The translations under genes and the position numbers were made by a program. The notes under the pieces were generated by a model. It was not told where the DNA came from. It saw only the letters and a list, made by a program, of their open reading frames with translations, and ran no database searches. Below are positions 34,423 to 44,463 of a stretch of DNA of 64,000 bases, in pieces (positions within the stretch are counted from its first letter, which is position 1; each line of letters opens with the position of its first letter). The stretch comes from Bradyrhizobium iriomotense (GTDB taxonomy: Bacteria > Pseudomonadota > Alphaproteobacteria > Rhizobiales > Xanthobacteraceae). Where the stretch lies: assembly GCF_018130765.1 (NCBI RefSeq), contig NZ_JAFCJZ010000030.1, positions 1 to 64,000 on the forward strand, in the 5' to 3' direction.

Positions 34423-35352
34423 ATGAACCTCTCCCAATATCTCAAGCCAGCCGGAACCGTGGCCTTCGTCGTGGCCCTCGGCGTCGGCTATTATCTGTTC
34501 GAGCATCGGCGCCGCCCCGAGGTGAAGGAGACGCCGAGCACGGCGCTCGTCATCGTGACGAAGTCGACCAATGCCTGCTTCTCCGATCTCGTGCGAGTGA
34601 CCGGCTTCTTCGTGCCGCGCCGCGAGGCGGTCGTCGTCGCCGACCAGGAAGGCTCCAGGGTTACCGACCTCTTCGTCACGGAAGGCACTCTGGTCACCGA
34701 CAACCAGGAGCTGGCGCGCCTGACCGCACCGCCGCAGATTCCGGGTCAGCCGCAGCGGCCGGGCCCGCAAGGTCCAATCTCGCTGAAGGCGCCCGCGCCG
34801 GGTCTCGTCACCGAGGTCCGCACCATCGTCGGCGCGCCCGCTTCCCCGCAGGCCGGCCCGATGTTCCGCATCGCCGTCAACAACGAGATCGAGCTCGATG
34901 CTCAGGTTCCGGCGGTCCACATGCCCAAGCTCAGCCCCGGCGCGACCGTGCGCATCAGCCGCGACGACGCGCCCGACCTGATCGGACGAGTGCGGCTGGT
35001 CGCGCCCGAGATCGACCGCACCACGCAGCTCGGCCGCGTCCGCATCAGCGTCACCAACAATCCCTCGCTGAAGGTCGGCGTGTTCGCGCGCGCCTCGATC
35101 GACGCCAAGCGAAGCTGTGGCGTCGCGGTTCCCAAGACCGCGATCGACCATCTCACCGTGCAGGTCGTCAAAGGCAACACGGTCGAGACGCGCAAGGTGC
35201 GGGTCGGACTGTCGTCCGACACCGCGACGGAAATCCTGGAAGGGCTCGAGGTCGGCGAAATCGTCGTGGCCGACGCCGGCTCTTCGCTCCATGACGGCGA
35301 CCAGATCAAGACCATGTTCGCCGATGAACTCGATCGCACGCGGGTACGCTGA
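34423..35352 (+). CDS. RND efflux periplasmic adaptor subunit
   Basis: A 309-residue membrane fusion protein of the HlyD/AcrA type. An N-terminal membrane anchor (about 11-27) is followed by a lipoyl-like/barrel-sandwich region (REAVVVADQEGSRV then SLKAPAPGLVTEV) and a beta-barrel domain (VRISRDDAPDLIGRVRLV). It is short for the family because the alpha-hairpin is nearly absent. The start ATG at 34423 has no strong Shine-Dalgarno. The stop overlaps the start of the pump gene by one base (TGATG). Confidence 0.88.
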   Translation: MNLSQYLKPAGTVAFVVALGVGYYLFEHRRRPEVKETPSTALVIVTKSTNACFSDLVRVTGFFVPRREAVVVADQEGSRVTDLFVTEGTLVTDNQELARLTAPPQIPGQPQRPGPQGPISLKAPAPGLVTEVRTIVGAPASPQAGPMFRIAVNNEIELDAQVPAVHMPKLSPGATVRISRDDAPDLIGRVRLVAPEIDRTTQLGRVRISVTNNPSLKVGVFARASIDAKRSCGVAVPKTAIDHLTVQVVKGNTVETRKVRVGLSSDTATEILEGLEVGEIVVADAGSSLHDGDQIKTMFADELDRTRVR

Positions 35353-38300
35353 TGGCTCTCAATATTTCGGCATGGTCGATCCGTCATCCGCTGCCATCGG
35401 TCGTCTTCTCGATCATCCTGCTGGTGCTCGGCTGGACCTCCTTCGTGAAGCTCGCTGTGACGCGGCTGCCTTCGGCCGACATTCCCGTGATCTCGGTCGC
35501 GGTGTCGCAGTTCGGCGCTGCGCCCGCCGAGCTCGAATCCCAGGTCACCAAGACCATTGAAGACGCGGTGTCCGGCGTCGAAGGTGTCAGGCACATCACC
35601 TCGCAGATCACCGACGGCCTGTCGCTGACCACCATCCAGTTCGCGCTGGAGACCAACACCGACCGCGCGCTCAACGACGTCAAGGACGCCGTGACGCGCG
35701 TGCGCTCGAACCTGCCGCAGAACGTCACCGAGCCGCTGATCCAGCGCGTCGACGTGATCGGCCTGCCGATCGTCACCTATGCCGCGATCTCGCCCGGCAA
35801 GACGCCGGAGCAGCTGTCCTATTTCGTCGACGACGTGGTCAAGCGCGCGCTGCAGGGCGTGCGCGGCGTCGCCCAGGTCGAGCGCATCGGCGGTGTCGAG
35901 CGCGAAATTCTGGTCTCGCTCGATCCCGACCGCCTGCAGGCGATGGGGCTGACCGCGGTCAATGTCAGCCAGAGCCTGCGCGGCACCAATGTCGACGTCG
36001 CCGGCGGCCGCGCCGAGATCGGCAAGAACGACCAGGCGATCCGCACCTTGGCCGGCGCCAAGACGCTGGGCGATCTCGCCGGCACCATGGTTCCGCTGTT
36101 CGGCGGCGGCGAGGTGCGGCTGGACGATCTCGGCACCGTCACCGACACCATCGCCGACCGCCGCACCTTCGCCCGCTTCAACGGCGAGCCGGTGGTCGCG
36201 CTCGGCATCAAGCGCTCCAAGGGCGCCAGCGACGTGAAAGTCGCCGCCGCGGTGCAGAAGCGCATCGACGCGCTCAAGGCGGCCTATCCCGACGTCGACC
36301 TCAAGCTGATCGACACCTCGGTCGAATACACCAACGGCAATTACGAAGCGGCAATCTCCACCCTGTTCGAGGGTGCCATCCTCGCGGTCGTGATCGTGCT
36401 GTTGTTCCTGCGCGATTTGCGCGCCACCATCATCGCCGCGATCTCGCTGCCGCTGTCGATCTTCCCGGCGTTCTGGGCGATGGACCTGCTCGGCTTCTCG
36501 CTGAACCTCGTCAGCTTCCTCGCCATCACGCTGTCGACAGGTATTCTCGTCGACGACGCCATCGTCGAGATCGAGAACATCGTCCGGCACATGAACATGG
36601 GCAAATCGCCCTACCGTGCCGCGCTGGAAGCCGCCGACGAGATCGGCCTCGCGGTGATCGCGATTTCGCTCACCATCATCGCGATCTTTGCGCCGGCGAG
36701 CTTCATGTCGGGCATCGCCGGGCAGTTCTTCAAGCAGTTCGGCATCACCGTCTCGGTGCAGGTGTTCTTCTCGCTGCTCGCCGCGCGCTTCGTCACGCCG
36801 GTGCTGGCCGCCTACTTCCTCAAGCATGGCCATCACGAGGAGCCGCCGCCCGGCCGCATCTTGCGGTCCTATCATGGGATCGTGTCCTGGTCGGTGAAGC
36901 ACTATTTCATCACGGTGCTGATCGGCTTCGGCATCTTCGCCGTCTCGATCTGGAGCATCACGCTGCTGCCGCAGGGCTTCCTGCCCGCACAAGACAGCGC
37001 GCGCTCGCTGCTGGCGCTCGAGCTGCCGCCCGGCACCCAGCTCGCCTACACCGAGAAGGTCACCGAGGACATCGTCGCGCGGCTGCGCAAGCGGCCCGAG
37101 GTGAAGAGCATCTTCGTCGACGGCGGGCGCGTTCCACCAGGCACCCAGGAAGTCCGGCGCGCCGCCCTGATCATCAACTACACGCCCAAGGCCGATCGCG
37201 ACATCACCCAGCGCGAGCTGGAATTCTCGATCAGCCAGGAGCTGGAGAACATTCCGGACATCCGCTTCTGGTTCCTCGACGAGAACGGCCTACGCGCGAT
37301 CTCGCTGGTCGTCACCGGTGTCGACGCCAACATCGTCAACAACGTCGCCAGCGAGCTCGCGACGCAGATGAAGCGGATTCCGACCATCTCCAACGTGATC
37401 TCCGAAACCACGCTGGAGCGGCCCGAGCTGCGCATCGAGCCGCGCGCCGATCTCGCCGCGCGCCTCGGCGTCTCGACTGAGAGCCTGTCGCAGACCATCC
37501 GCGTCGCCACCATCGGCGACGTCGGGCCGGCGCTCGCCAAGTTCGACGTCGGCGACCGCCTGGTGCCGATCCGCGTGCAGCTCGAGGACGCCGCACGCGG
37601 CAATCTGAAGACGCTCGAGCAATTGCGCGTGCCGCTCGGCGAGCATGGCGAGAAGGGTGGCGTGCCGCTCTCGGTGATCGCCGACGTCAAGCTCGACCAG
37701 GGCCCGACCAGCATCAACCGCTACGACCGCGAGCGGCAGGCGACCGTGGCCGCCGACCTCGTCGGCTCCGCCGCGCTCGGCGATGCCACCAAGAAGATCT
37801 ACGACCTGCCCGTGATGAAGACCTTGCCGAAGAGCGTGAAGGTCTCTCCCTCCGGCGATGCCGAAAGCCTGAACGAACTGTCCGACGGCTTCGCCACCGC
37901 GATCACGGCGGGCCTGATGATGGTCTATGCGGTGCTGGTGCTGCTGTTCGGCACCTTCCTGCAGCCGATCACCATCCTGTTCTCGCTGCCGCTCTCGATC
38001 GGCGGCGCGATCGCGGCCCTGCTCATCACCGGCAAGCAGCTTACGACGCCGGTGTGGATCGGCATCCTGATGCTGATGGGCATCGTCACCAAGAACGCGA
38101 TCATGCTGGTGGAGTTCGCGATCGAAGCGATCCGCGACGGCAAGCCGCGCGAGGAGGCCATGATCGACGCCGGCATGAAGCGTGCCCGCCCGATCGTGAT
38201 GACCACGATCGCCATGGCCGCCGGCATGATGCCGAGCGCGCTCGCGGTCGGTGCCGGCGGCGAATTCCGCTCGCCGATGGCGCTCGCGGTGATCGGAGGC

Positions 38301-38495
38301 CTGCTCTTCTCGACCATCCTGTCGCTGGTGTTCGTGCCCGCGATGTTCATGGTGATGGACGATCTCGGCGCCCTGATCTGGCGTTTCGGCAAGCGGCTGA
38401 TCGTGCACAGCGAGGATGCGGAGACGGAACGTCATCACGGGGCAGCGGAAGCGCCGCCCGTGCCAAAGAACATCGTCCATCCGGCCGCGGAGTAG
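35352..38495 (+). CDS. RND (AcrB/HAE-1 type) efflux transporter
   Basis: A 1047-residue inner-membrane proton-driven pump with twelve predicted membrane segments and two large periplasmic loops. TM4 carries the proton-relay aspartates in LSTGILVDDAIVEIENI. The repeated half shows GIVTKNAIMLVEFA. The substrate cannot be inferred. Coupled to the adaptor gene; no outer-membrane channel gene is present in the window. Confidence 0.94.
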   Translation: MALNISAWSIRHPLPSVVFSIILLVLGWTSFVKLAVTRLPSADIPVISVAVSQFGAAPAELESQVTKTIEDAVSGVEGVRHITSQITDGLSLTTIQFALETNTDRALNDVKDAVTRVRSNLPQNVTEPLIQRVDVIGLPIVTYAAISPGKTPEQLSYFVDDVVKRALQGVRGVAQVERIGGVEREILVSLDPDRLQAMGLTAVNVSQSLRGTNVDVAGGRAEIGKNDQAIRTLAGAKTLGDLAGTMVPLFGGGEVRLDDLGTVTDTIADRRTFARFNGEPVVALGIKRSKGASDVKVAAAVQKRIDALKAAYPDVDLKLIDTSVEYTNGNYEAAISTLFEGAILAVVIVLLFLRDLRATIIAAISLPLSIFPAFWAMDLLGFSLNLVSFLAITLSTGILVDDAIVEIENIVRHMNMGKSPYRAALEAADEIGLAVIAISLTIIAIFAPASFMSGIAGQFFKQFGITVSVQVFFSLLAARFVTPVLAAYFLKHGHHEEPPPGRILRSYHGIVSWSVKHYFITVLIGFGIFAVSIWSITLLPQGFLPAQDSARSLLALELPPGTQLAYTEKVTEDIVARLRKRPEVKSIFVDGGRVPPGTQEVRRAALIINYTPKADRDITQRELEFSISQELENIPDIRFWFLDENGLRAISLVVTGVDANIVNNVASELATQMKRIPTISNVISETTLERPELRIEPRADLAARLGVSTESLSQTIRVATIGDVGPALAKFDVGDRLVPIRVQLEDAARGNLKTLEQLRVPLGEHGEKGGVPLSVIADVKLDQGPTSINRYDRERQATVAADLVGSAALGDATKKIYDLPVMKTLPKSVKVSPSGDAESLNELSDGFATAITAGLMMVYAVLVLLFGTFLQPITILFSLPLSIGGAIAALLITGKQLTTPVWIGILMLMGIVTKNAIMLVEFAIEAIRDGKPREEAMIDAGMKRARPIVMTTIAMAAGMMPSALAVGAGGEFRSPMALAVIGGLLFSTILSLVFVPAMFMVMDDLGALIWRFGKRLIVHSEDAETERHHGAAEAPPVPKNIVHPAAE

Positions 38496-38507
38496 GATTC
38501 GCGCGAT

Positions 38508-38526
38508 GGGCGGCCATGTGCCGCCC
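38508..38526. terminator. Hairpin after the RND pump gene
   Basis: GGGCGGC-CATGT-GCCGCCC, 13 bp after the stop, with no clear T-run. A second small hairpin (GGCAGC-CTA-GCTGCC) lies about 50 bp further, before the convergent Crp-type gene. Probable weak bidirectional termination. Confidence 0.35.
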
Positions 38527-38586
38527 CGTGCCCGCGGTCTGAATTACTGACGTTGCATTACGTGCCGGAGGCAGCCTAGCTGCCCC

Positions 38587-39261
38587 CTACTCATTCCGCG
38601 CGATCGCCGTCAGCTTGGTCATGTTCCGCAGCAATATCCGGCCGCGCTGGAGATCGAGGATCGCTTCCTTGCGCCAGGCCTGGAGCTGGCGGTTGACGCT
38701 CTCGCGGGCGGCGCCGACGAAGACGCCGAGCTGCTCCTGCGAGATGTGCACCTCGGAGCCGAAATCGGCGGCGAGCGCGCACAGCCGGCGCGCCAGGCGC
38801 ACCGGCAGCGGCTGCAGCATGGACTCTTCCATGCGCTCGCTCTGCCAGCGGATGCGCTGGCACAGCAGCGCGATGATCTTGATCGCGACCTTGGGCTCGC
38901 GCTCGAGGAAGCCAAGAAAGTCTTCGCGCCGCAGCACGAACAATTCGCTGGCCTCACCCGCGGTCGCATCCGCGGTGCGGTCCTGGCCATCCAGCACCGC
39001 GACTTCGCCGAACAGGTCGCCCGGCCCCATGAAATTCAGCGTCAGCCGGCTGCCGTCGGAGGCGCCGGTCTCGATGCGGACCTGGCCGCGACGCACGCCG
39101 AACAGTGCGTCCCCGGCATCGCCCTTCTGGAACAGCACCTCGCCGTTCGCCAGATGCTGGGTGTGGCAGAGATTGGACAGGCGCTGGAGCTCGTCCGCGC
39201 CAAGATCGGCGAACATCGGGTTCATCTTCAGGATGACCGCAAATTCGGCCTGTTTGCTCAT
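38587..39261 (-). CDS. Crp/Fnr-family transcriptional regulator
   Basis: A 224-residue protein with an N-terminal cyclic-nucleotide-binding-type beta-barrel (about 15-130, FGEVAVLDGQDRTADATA) and a C-terminal winged HTH (about 150-220, ISQEQLGVFVGAARESVNRQL). The barrel resembles the cAMP pocket sequence (GE...RTA). The Cys cluster of Fnr is missing, and the recognition helix is not the E-SR type of FixK, so it should not be called FixK. Shine-Dalgarno AAGGACGTTCAA. Divergent from asmA. Confidence 0.9.
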   Translation of the reverse strand: MSKQAEFAVILKMNPMFADLGADELQRLSNLCHTQHLANGEVLFQKGDAGDALFGVRRGQVRIETGASDGSRLTLNFMGPGDLFGEVAVLDGQDRTADATAGEASELFVLRREDFLGFLEREPKVAIKIIALLCQRIRWQSERMEESMLQPLPVRLARRLCALAADFGSEVHISQEQLGVFVGAARESVNRQLQAWRKEAILDLQRGRILLRNMTKLTAIARNE

Positions 39262-39495
39262 TTGAACGTCCTTGTGAATTTGCTTGTCACTTCACCGGCA
39301 AATCGCTTGGAACCATCAACTTCAGGATCGCGTAAAACCGCGCCGGAGAAGTGTGTCATAAGTCACATAACTTTGCAGCACCCCCTGACTATTTTTGACC
39401 GCTTGGAGCCGCTTCCCGTCCGGGGATAAACTCACACGCAAGGGACGGGTGAGCAGCCGTTTTCGGCGCCGTTCGTCCGTCGTTGGAAAGTCGAC

Positions 39496-41574
39496 ATGAG
39501 AGCAGTGAAATTCGCCGGCGCCGCGGTCGCCGCTGTCATTATCGTGATCGTGCTTCTGCTCGTGGTCGGAATCCCCTCGGGCTTCCTGACCTCGACGATT
39601 GCCTCGCGGGTCGAGAGCGCGACCGGCTATCGCCTGTCGATCGACGGCACCACGAAGATCAGCCTGTGGCCGACGCTGAACGTCACGCTGAACGATCTCA
39701 CGCTCCAGGACCCCAAGGACCGTAGCGGCATCACGCGTCTGACGGTCGACAGCGTGCAGGCCGACATGTCGCTCTCCAGCGTGTGGTCGGGCACCCCCAG
39801 GATCAGCGAGCTCGTCGTCACCCATCCCGTGCTCTACCAGCCGCTGCTGCGCGAGCGACTGCCGAACGCCGGCGCCGCGTCGAAGCCGATCGCGATCGAC
39901 ACGGCCGGGGCGACCATCGACCGCGTCAAGCTCATCGACGGCGAGGTCGCATTCGCGCGCCTGCGCGACCGCGTCGAGGGCCGCGTCAGCGCCATCAACG
40001 CCGACGCCGTCGTCGGCCGCGACCGCAGGGTTGACATCACCGGCACCGCGCGCGTCGGCGATCACCCGACCAAGTTCGACATCAAGGCGACGGCGCCGAT
40101 GCCGCCGGCCGAGCGGCCGACCGTTCCGGTGGATTTCGCCATCGACATGCCTGACGTGCTGAAATCCCAGCTCACCGGCCATGCCGAGATGCGCCTCAAT
40201 GGCGATGTCGTGATGATCAACGGCGTGAGCGGCAGGCTCGGCGACGGCGCCTTCAACGGCTGGGCCTCCGTCGACATCGCGAGCAAGCCTCTGGTCAAGG
40301 TCGATCTCGATTTTCAGCGCCTCGCGATGCCGTTGGCGAAAACGCCTGACGGCGTATCGGGGCAGCCCTGGAGCAATGCGCCGATCGATGTGTCCGGGCT
40401 CAATTATGTCGATGCGCAAGTGAGGATCTCCGCGAACGAGGCCGTGATCGGCGATGCGCGCCTTGCGCCGCTGGCGCTCGATGCGAAGCTCGCCGGCGGC
40501 GTGCTGAAGGCGGGCACCGCCAATCTCGGCGCCTATGGCGGCCAGGTCTCGGGCGAGGTGATCCTGGATGCGACCACGGGCGCGCCGAGCTTTGCCATGC
40601 ATTCCGACCTCGTCGGCGTGCGCGCGCTGCCGCTGCTCCAGGGCCTCGCCGAATTCGACCGGATCGACGGCAAGCTGCAGGCCAAGCTCGCCCTGCGCAG
40701 CGCCGGCACCAGCCAGCGCGCGCTGATGGCGAACATGCAGGGCACGGCCTTCGTCAATTTCCAGGACGGCGCCATCCGCGGCATCAATGTCGCGCAGATG
40801 ATCCGCTCGCTGACGACGGGCACGCTGTCCGGCTGGCAGGACAACCAGAACAGCAGCCAGAACAGCAACCAGGAGCAGAGCACGGATTTGTCGCAGCTCT
40901 CGGCCTCCTTCCGCATCGACAAGGGTCAGGCGGTGACGACCGATCTCAACCTGATCGGGCCGCTGGTGCGCGTCACCGGCGCCGGCACCATCGCGCTCGA
41001 CACCAAGATGATGGGCTTTCGCGTCGAGCCCAAGCTGGTGATGACGACCGAGGGCCAGGGCCGCACCTCCGACCCGGTCGGCTTCGGCATCCCCGTGATG
41101 ATCCAGGGCAGCTGGTCGCAGCCGAAGATCTACCCCGACATGGCCGGCATGCTGGACAATCCGGACGCTGCCTATGCCAAGCTGCGCGAGATGGGCAAGG
41201 GCCTGTTCGGACCTGATGGCGCGGGGCTCGGCAATATCTTGGGAAGCCTGGGTAGTAACCTTGGTCTTGGCGGCACGACCGCGCCGGGTGGCGGCAATGC
41301 AACCGGCAATACGACTCCGCAAGCGCAGCAACCGGGGCAGAACAATCTGCTCGGCGGCCCCTTGGGCGAGGCGATCGGCAGTCTGATCCAGCAGGGGCTT
41401 TCCAGTGGTGCGGGAACCGGAGCCAATACCGGCCGCAGCCGCAGTCTGCCGGCAACGCCGTCGACCCCGGCGCCGCAGGCTTCGCCCGCGTCCCCCGCCC
41501 AGGAGGACCCGCCGATGGCGCAGCAGGACAGCCAGCCGATGAATGACGTGCTGCGGCAGCTCTTCAATCGATGA
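39496..41574 (+). CDS. AsmA-family protein
   Basis: A 692-residue protein with one N-terminal membrane helix (about 10-32) and a long beta-rich periplasmic part. AsmA N-terminal motifs come first (VESATGYRLSIDGTTKI, LNVTLNDLTLQD) and the C-terminal AsmA_2 region at about 350-560. Family members bridge inner and outer membranes and affect phospholipid transport and outer-membrane assembly. The segment around residue 455 is rich in Asn/Gln/Ser. The last 110 residues are Gly/Pro/Gln-rich and low-complexity. Start ATG 39496. Confidence 0.87.
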   Translation: MRAVKFAGAAVAAVIIVIVLLLVVGIPSGFLTSTIASRVESATGYRLSIDGTTKISLWPTLNVTLNDLTLQDPKDRSGITRLTVDSVQADMSLSSVWSGTPRISELVVTHPVLYQPLLRERLPNAGAASKPIAIDTAGATIDRVKLIDGEVAFARLRDRVEGRVSAINADAVVGRDRRVDITGTARVGDHPTKFDIKATAPMPPAERPTVPVDFAIDMPDVLKSQLTGHAEMRLNGDVVMINGVSGRLGDGAFNGWASVDIASKPLVKVDLDFQRLAMPLAKTPDGVSGQPWSNAPIDVSGLNYVDAQVRISANEAVIGDARLAPLALDAKLAGGVLKAGTANLGAYGGQVSGEVILDATTGAPSFAMHSDLVGVRALPLLQGLAEFDRIDGKLQAKLALRSAGTSQRALMANMQGTAFVNFQDGAIRGINVAQMIRSLTTGTLSGWQDNQNSSQNSNQEQSTDLSQLSASFRIDKGQAVTTDLNLIGPLVRVTGAGTIALDTKMMGFRVEPKLVMTTEGQGRTSDPVGFGIPVMIQGSWSQPKIYPDMAGMLDNPDAAYAKLREMGKGLFGPDGAGLGNILGSLGSNLGLGGTTAPGGGNATGNTTPQAQQPGQNNLLGGPLGEAIGSLIQQGLSSGAGTGANTGRSRSLPATPSTPAPQASPASPAQEDPPMAQQDSQPMNDVLRQLFNR

Positions 41575-41789
41575 TTTCACGCCCATCCCCTTACATCGGC
41601 TTCCCCGCCTGCTGCTTCCTCCGAACGGATGAGGCTGCGACAATTCACCACCCTTCGACCCGTTCCGGCGTCCACGACGGGTAACCACGCCGGCGGTCCA
41701 CCCGTCCGCCGGCCCAAATTGTGCTAGAAGGGCAATTGGGCTGCACGGCCCGTAGCGCGCACCGTTAATGGCGGCGCGAGAGGATCCGG

Positions 41790-44240
41790 ATGGCTGGGGC
41801 GAACGACAAGACACGGTTTCTGCGCGAGGGCCTGTTCGCCAAATATGTCGTCTCCCTCGTCGGCCTCGTCGTGTTCGTGCTCGCCGTCAACGGCGCGATG
41901 GAGACCTGGATCTCCTATCGCGCCACCAAGACACAGCTGACCGGCGGGCTGGAGGACAAGGCGCAAGGCGCCGCCCGGCGGATCGAGCAGTCGATCTCCG
42001 AGCTCGAACGCCAGATCAGCTGGGTGACGCGGGCGAGCCAGGACACGCTCGAGAAGCGCCGCGCCGACTATGCATCGCTCCTGCACCAGGTCTCGGTCGT
42101 TAACCAGCTGTTCCAGCTCAACGGCGAGGGCCGCGAGGTGCTGCGCGTCTCGCGGCAGTCGACCACGACCGGCGGCAATGCCGACCTCTCCCGCGACATG
42201 CGCTTCACCGACACCGTCGCGCGCGGCGTCAGCTACGCGCCGGCCTGGTTCTCCGACCGGACGCCGTTCATGTCGATCTCCGTCGCGCATTCCGGTTTCA
42301 ACGCCGGCGTCACGGTCGCCGAGATTGACCTCAGCTTCCTCTCCGACTTCCTGTCCGACGCCCAGGTCGGCAAGGCCGCCTTCGCCTATGTGGTCGACCC
42401 GCGCGGCCGCGTGCTGGCGACGTCCGCCAGAGGTCCCGATGTCGGCAAGGATTTGTCGAAGCTGCCGCAGGTGGCAGCCGCGATTTCGCCCGGCGGCGCG
42501 CCCGAGACGTCAGGCACCGACTTCAACGGTCATGCGGTGCTGACAGCTGCGAGCACCGTGCCGAAGCTCGGCTGGAACGTGATGTTCGAGCAGCCGACCA
42601 CGCAGGCCTTGACGCCGATCCGCGACCAGCTGGTGCGCGTCGCGCTTCTGATCGGCATGGGGCTAATGGTCGCGATCCTCGCCGGCACGCTGCTGGCACG
42701 CCGCATGATCATTCCGATCACGGCGCTGCGCGACGGCGCGCACAAGCTCGGCGAAGGCGATTTCAGCCACCGCATTGACGTGCATACCTCCGACGAGCTG
42801 GAAGATCTCGCCGGCCAGTTCAACCGCATGGCCACGCAACTCCAGGAGACCTATTCGAGCCTGGAGACCAAGGTCGAGGAGCGAACCCGCGACCTCGCGC
42901 AGTCGATCAACGAGCTCAAGGTGCTGGAAGAGGTCGGCCGCGCGGTCTCCTCCTCGCTCGATCTCAACGCCGTGCTGCCCACGATCGCAGCCCGCGCGAT
43001 CGAGATCACCCATGCCGATGCGGTGCTGATCTACGGCTATGACGCCGAGACGCGCCGCTTCAACCTGGTCGAAGCGGGCGGCATCGACAGATCGGCCGAG
43101 GACGCCCATGTCACCATCGAGGAAGGCGACAACATCCTGAGCGATGCCGCCAGAAGCGGTGAGCCGATCGCGATCGCCGATCTCGACCAGGCGGCCGGAC
43201 AGCCGCTGCGCGAGGCCGCGATCGCGGCCGGCTTCCACTCGGTGCTGGTGGTGCCGCTGGTCGACCAGCAGGGCACGCTCGGCGCGCTGGTGGTGCTGCG
43301 ACGCGCCGGTGGCGAGTTCGCCGGCAGCCTCATCGGCCTGATGCGCACCTTCGCCAACCAGGCCGTGCTGGCGATGCGCAACGCGCGGCTGTTCACCGAG
43401 GTCGATCACAAGAGCCACGCGCTGGAGGCGGCGCACGAGACCGTGCGCGCCCAGGCCGACAAGCTCAAGCAGCAGACCGAGCAGCTCAAGGACTGGAACA
43501 AGTCGCTGGAGGAGCGCGTCAAGACCCAGCTCGGCGAGATCGAGCGCATCCGCAAGCTCGAGCGTTTCCTGGCGCCGCAAGTGGCGCAGCTGATCGCCTC
43601 CTCCGACAGCCCCGAGGGGCTGCTCACCAGCCAGCGCCGCGAAGTCACGGTCGTGTTCTGCGACCTGCGCGGCTTCACCGCGTTCACGGAAGCGACCGAG
43701 CCGGAAGAGGCGATGAACGTGCTGCGCGAGTATCACGCGGCGCTCGGCAAGCTGATCTTCAAATACGAAGGCACGCTCGACAAATATGCCGGCGACGGCG
43801 TGATGATCCTGTTCAACGCGCCGATCCAGTTCGAGGACCACACCCAGCGCGCGGTGAAGATGGCGGTGGAGATGCGCGACACCATCGGCCCACTCACCGA
43901 GCGCTGGCGCAACCGCGGGCATAGCCTGGGGTTCGGCATCGGCATCGCACTCGGCTATGCCACGCTCGGCCAGGTCGGCTTCGAGCAGCGGCTGGAATAT
44001 GCCGCGATCGGCAGCGTCACCAACCTCGCCTCCCGCCTCTGCGGCGAGGCCAAGCCCAACCAGATCGTGGTCAGCCGCCGCGTCTACGGCATGGTCGAGC
44101 CCTGGGTCGAGGCCCGCGCGCTCGACGACCTCCAGCTCAAGGGATTCAATCACCCGGTGCTGGCGATGGAGATTTTGAGCTGGCGCGAGGAGGTGGAGAA
44201 TGTGGTGGATGCGGCCGCGGCAGCGCGACGGCGCGGATAG
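41790..44240 (+). CDS. Receptor-type adenylate/guanylate cyclase (HAMP-GAF-CHD)
   Basis: An 816-residue membrane protein. TM1 (about 20-42) and TM2 (about 283-307) bracket a Cache-like sensor domain. A HAMP domain (about 305-360), coiled coil, GAF domain (about 385-535), second coiled coil and class III cyclase domain (about 600-800) follow. Catalytic aspartates are in VVFCDLRGFTAF and DKYAGDGVMILF. The transition-state Asn/Arg are in IGSVTNLASRL. It should make cAMP (or cGMP) in response to an extracellular signal. The ATG at 41790 is preceded by GAGAGGATCCGG. Confidence 0.92.
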   Translation: MAGANDKTRFLREGLFAKYVVSLVGLVVFVLAVNGAMETWISYRATKTQLTGGLEDKAQGAARRIEQSISELERQISWVTRASQDTLEKRRADYASLLHQVSVVNQLFQLNGEGREVLRVSRQSTTTGGNADLSRDMRFTDTVARGVSYAPAWFSDRTPFMSISVAHSGFNAGVTVAEIDLSFLSDFLSDAQVGKAAFAYVVDPRGRVLATSARGPDVGKDLSKLPQVAAAISPGGAPETSGTDFNGHAVLTAASTVPKLGWNVMFEQPTTQALTPIRDQLVRVALLIGMGLMVAILAGTLLARRMIIPITALRDGAHKLGEGDFSHRIDVHTSDELEDLAGQFNRMATQLQETYSSLETKVEERTRDLAQSINELKVLEEVGRAVSSSLDLNAVLPTIAARAIEITHADAVLIYGYDAETRRFNLVEAGGIDRSAEDAHVTIEEGDNILSDAARSGEPIAIADLDQAAGQPLREAAIAAGFHSVLVVPLVDQQGTLGALVVLRRAGGEFAGSLIGLMRTFANQAVLAMRNARLFTEVDHKSHALEAAHETVRAQADKLKQQTEQLKDWNKSLEERVKTQLGEIERIRKLERFLAPQVAQLIASSDSPEGLLTSQRREVTVVFCDLRGFTAFTEATEPEEAMNVLREYHAALGKLIFKYEGTLDKYAGDGVMILFNAPIQFEDHTQRAVKMAVEMRDTIGPLTERWRNRGHSLGFGIGIALGYATLGQVGFEQRLEYAAIGSVTNLASRLCGEAKPNQIVVSRRVYGMVEPWVEARALDDLQLKGFNHPVLAMEILSWREEVENVVDAAAAARRRG

Positions 44241-44255
44241 CCACCAACAAAAAAT

Positions 44256-44278
44256 GCGAAAACAACCCCATGCACAGT
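44256..44278. repeat. Dispersed repeat D, copy 2
   Basis: Identical over 23 bp to 4248-4270. About 60 bp further lies repeat E, so D and E look like parts of one larger intergenic element, complete here and partial at the other two sites. Confidence 0.75.
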
Positions 44279-44337
44279 AGACGGGTGCTGCAAGATCCAT
44301 GACTTGGGACAGGGTGCAAAGCCTGGCTTACCAGCAG

Positions 44338-44357
44338 CTTTGACACGTCGGGCAAAA
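44338..44357. repeat. Dispersed repeat E, copy 1
   Basis: CTTTGACACGTCGGGCAAAA is identical to 45353-45372 and in the same orientation. Similarity continues past the core (CACCGGCAGAG versus TACTGGCAGGA). The two copies flank the gene at 44464. Confidence 0.78.
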
Positions 44358-44463
44358 CACCGGCAGAGTGGCAGCATCCCCCGCCCCACCCACGAACCAC
44401 ATCTCTCCTCCCCGCGACTAACCATCGCCTCAACGGCGAGGCGGATTTCGTGGGAGACGAGCT

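Noticed and set aside
38587..39261. Calling the Crp-type regulator FixK or Fnr
   Set aside because: The oxygen-sensing Cys of Fnr are absent and the recognition helix does not show the FixK pattern.
39309..39334. GGAAC-N17-CGTA upstream of asmA, resembling an EcfG general-stress promoter
   Set aside because: The -10 ends in CGTA rather than CGTT and lies over 160 bp from the ATG; too weak to call.
39322..41814. An 830-codon open frame antisense to asmA
   Set aside because: A shadow frame produced by GC-rich third positions; asmA on the other strand is convincing.
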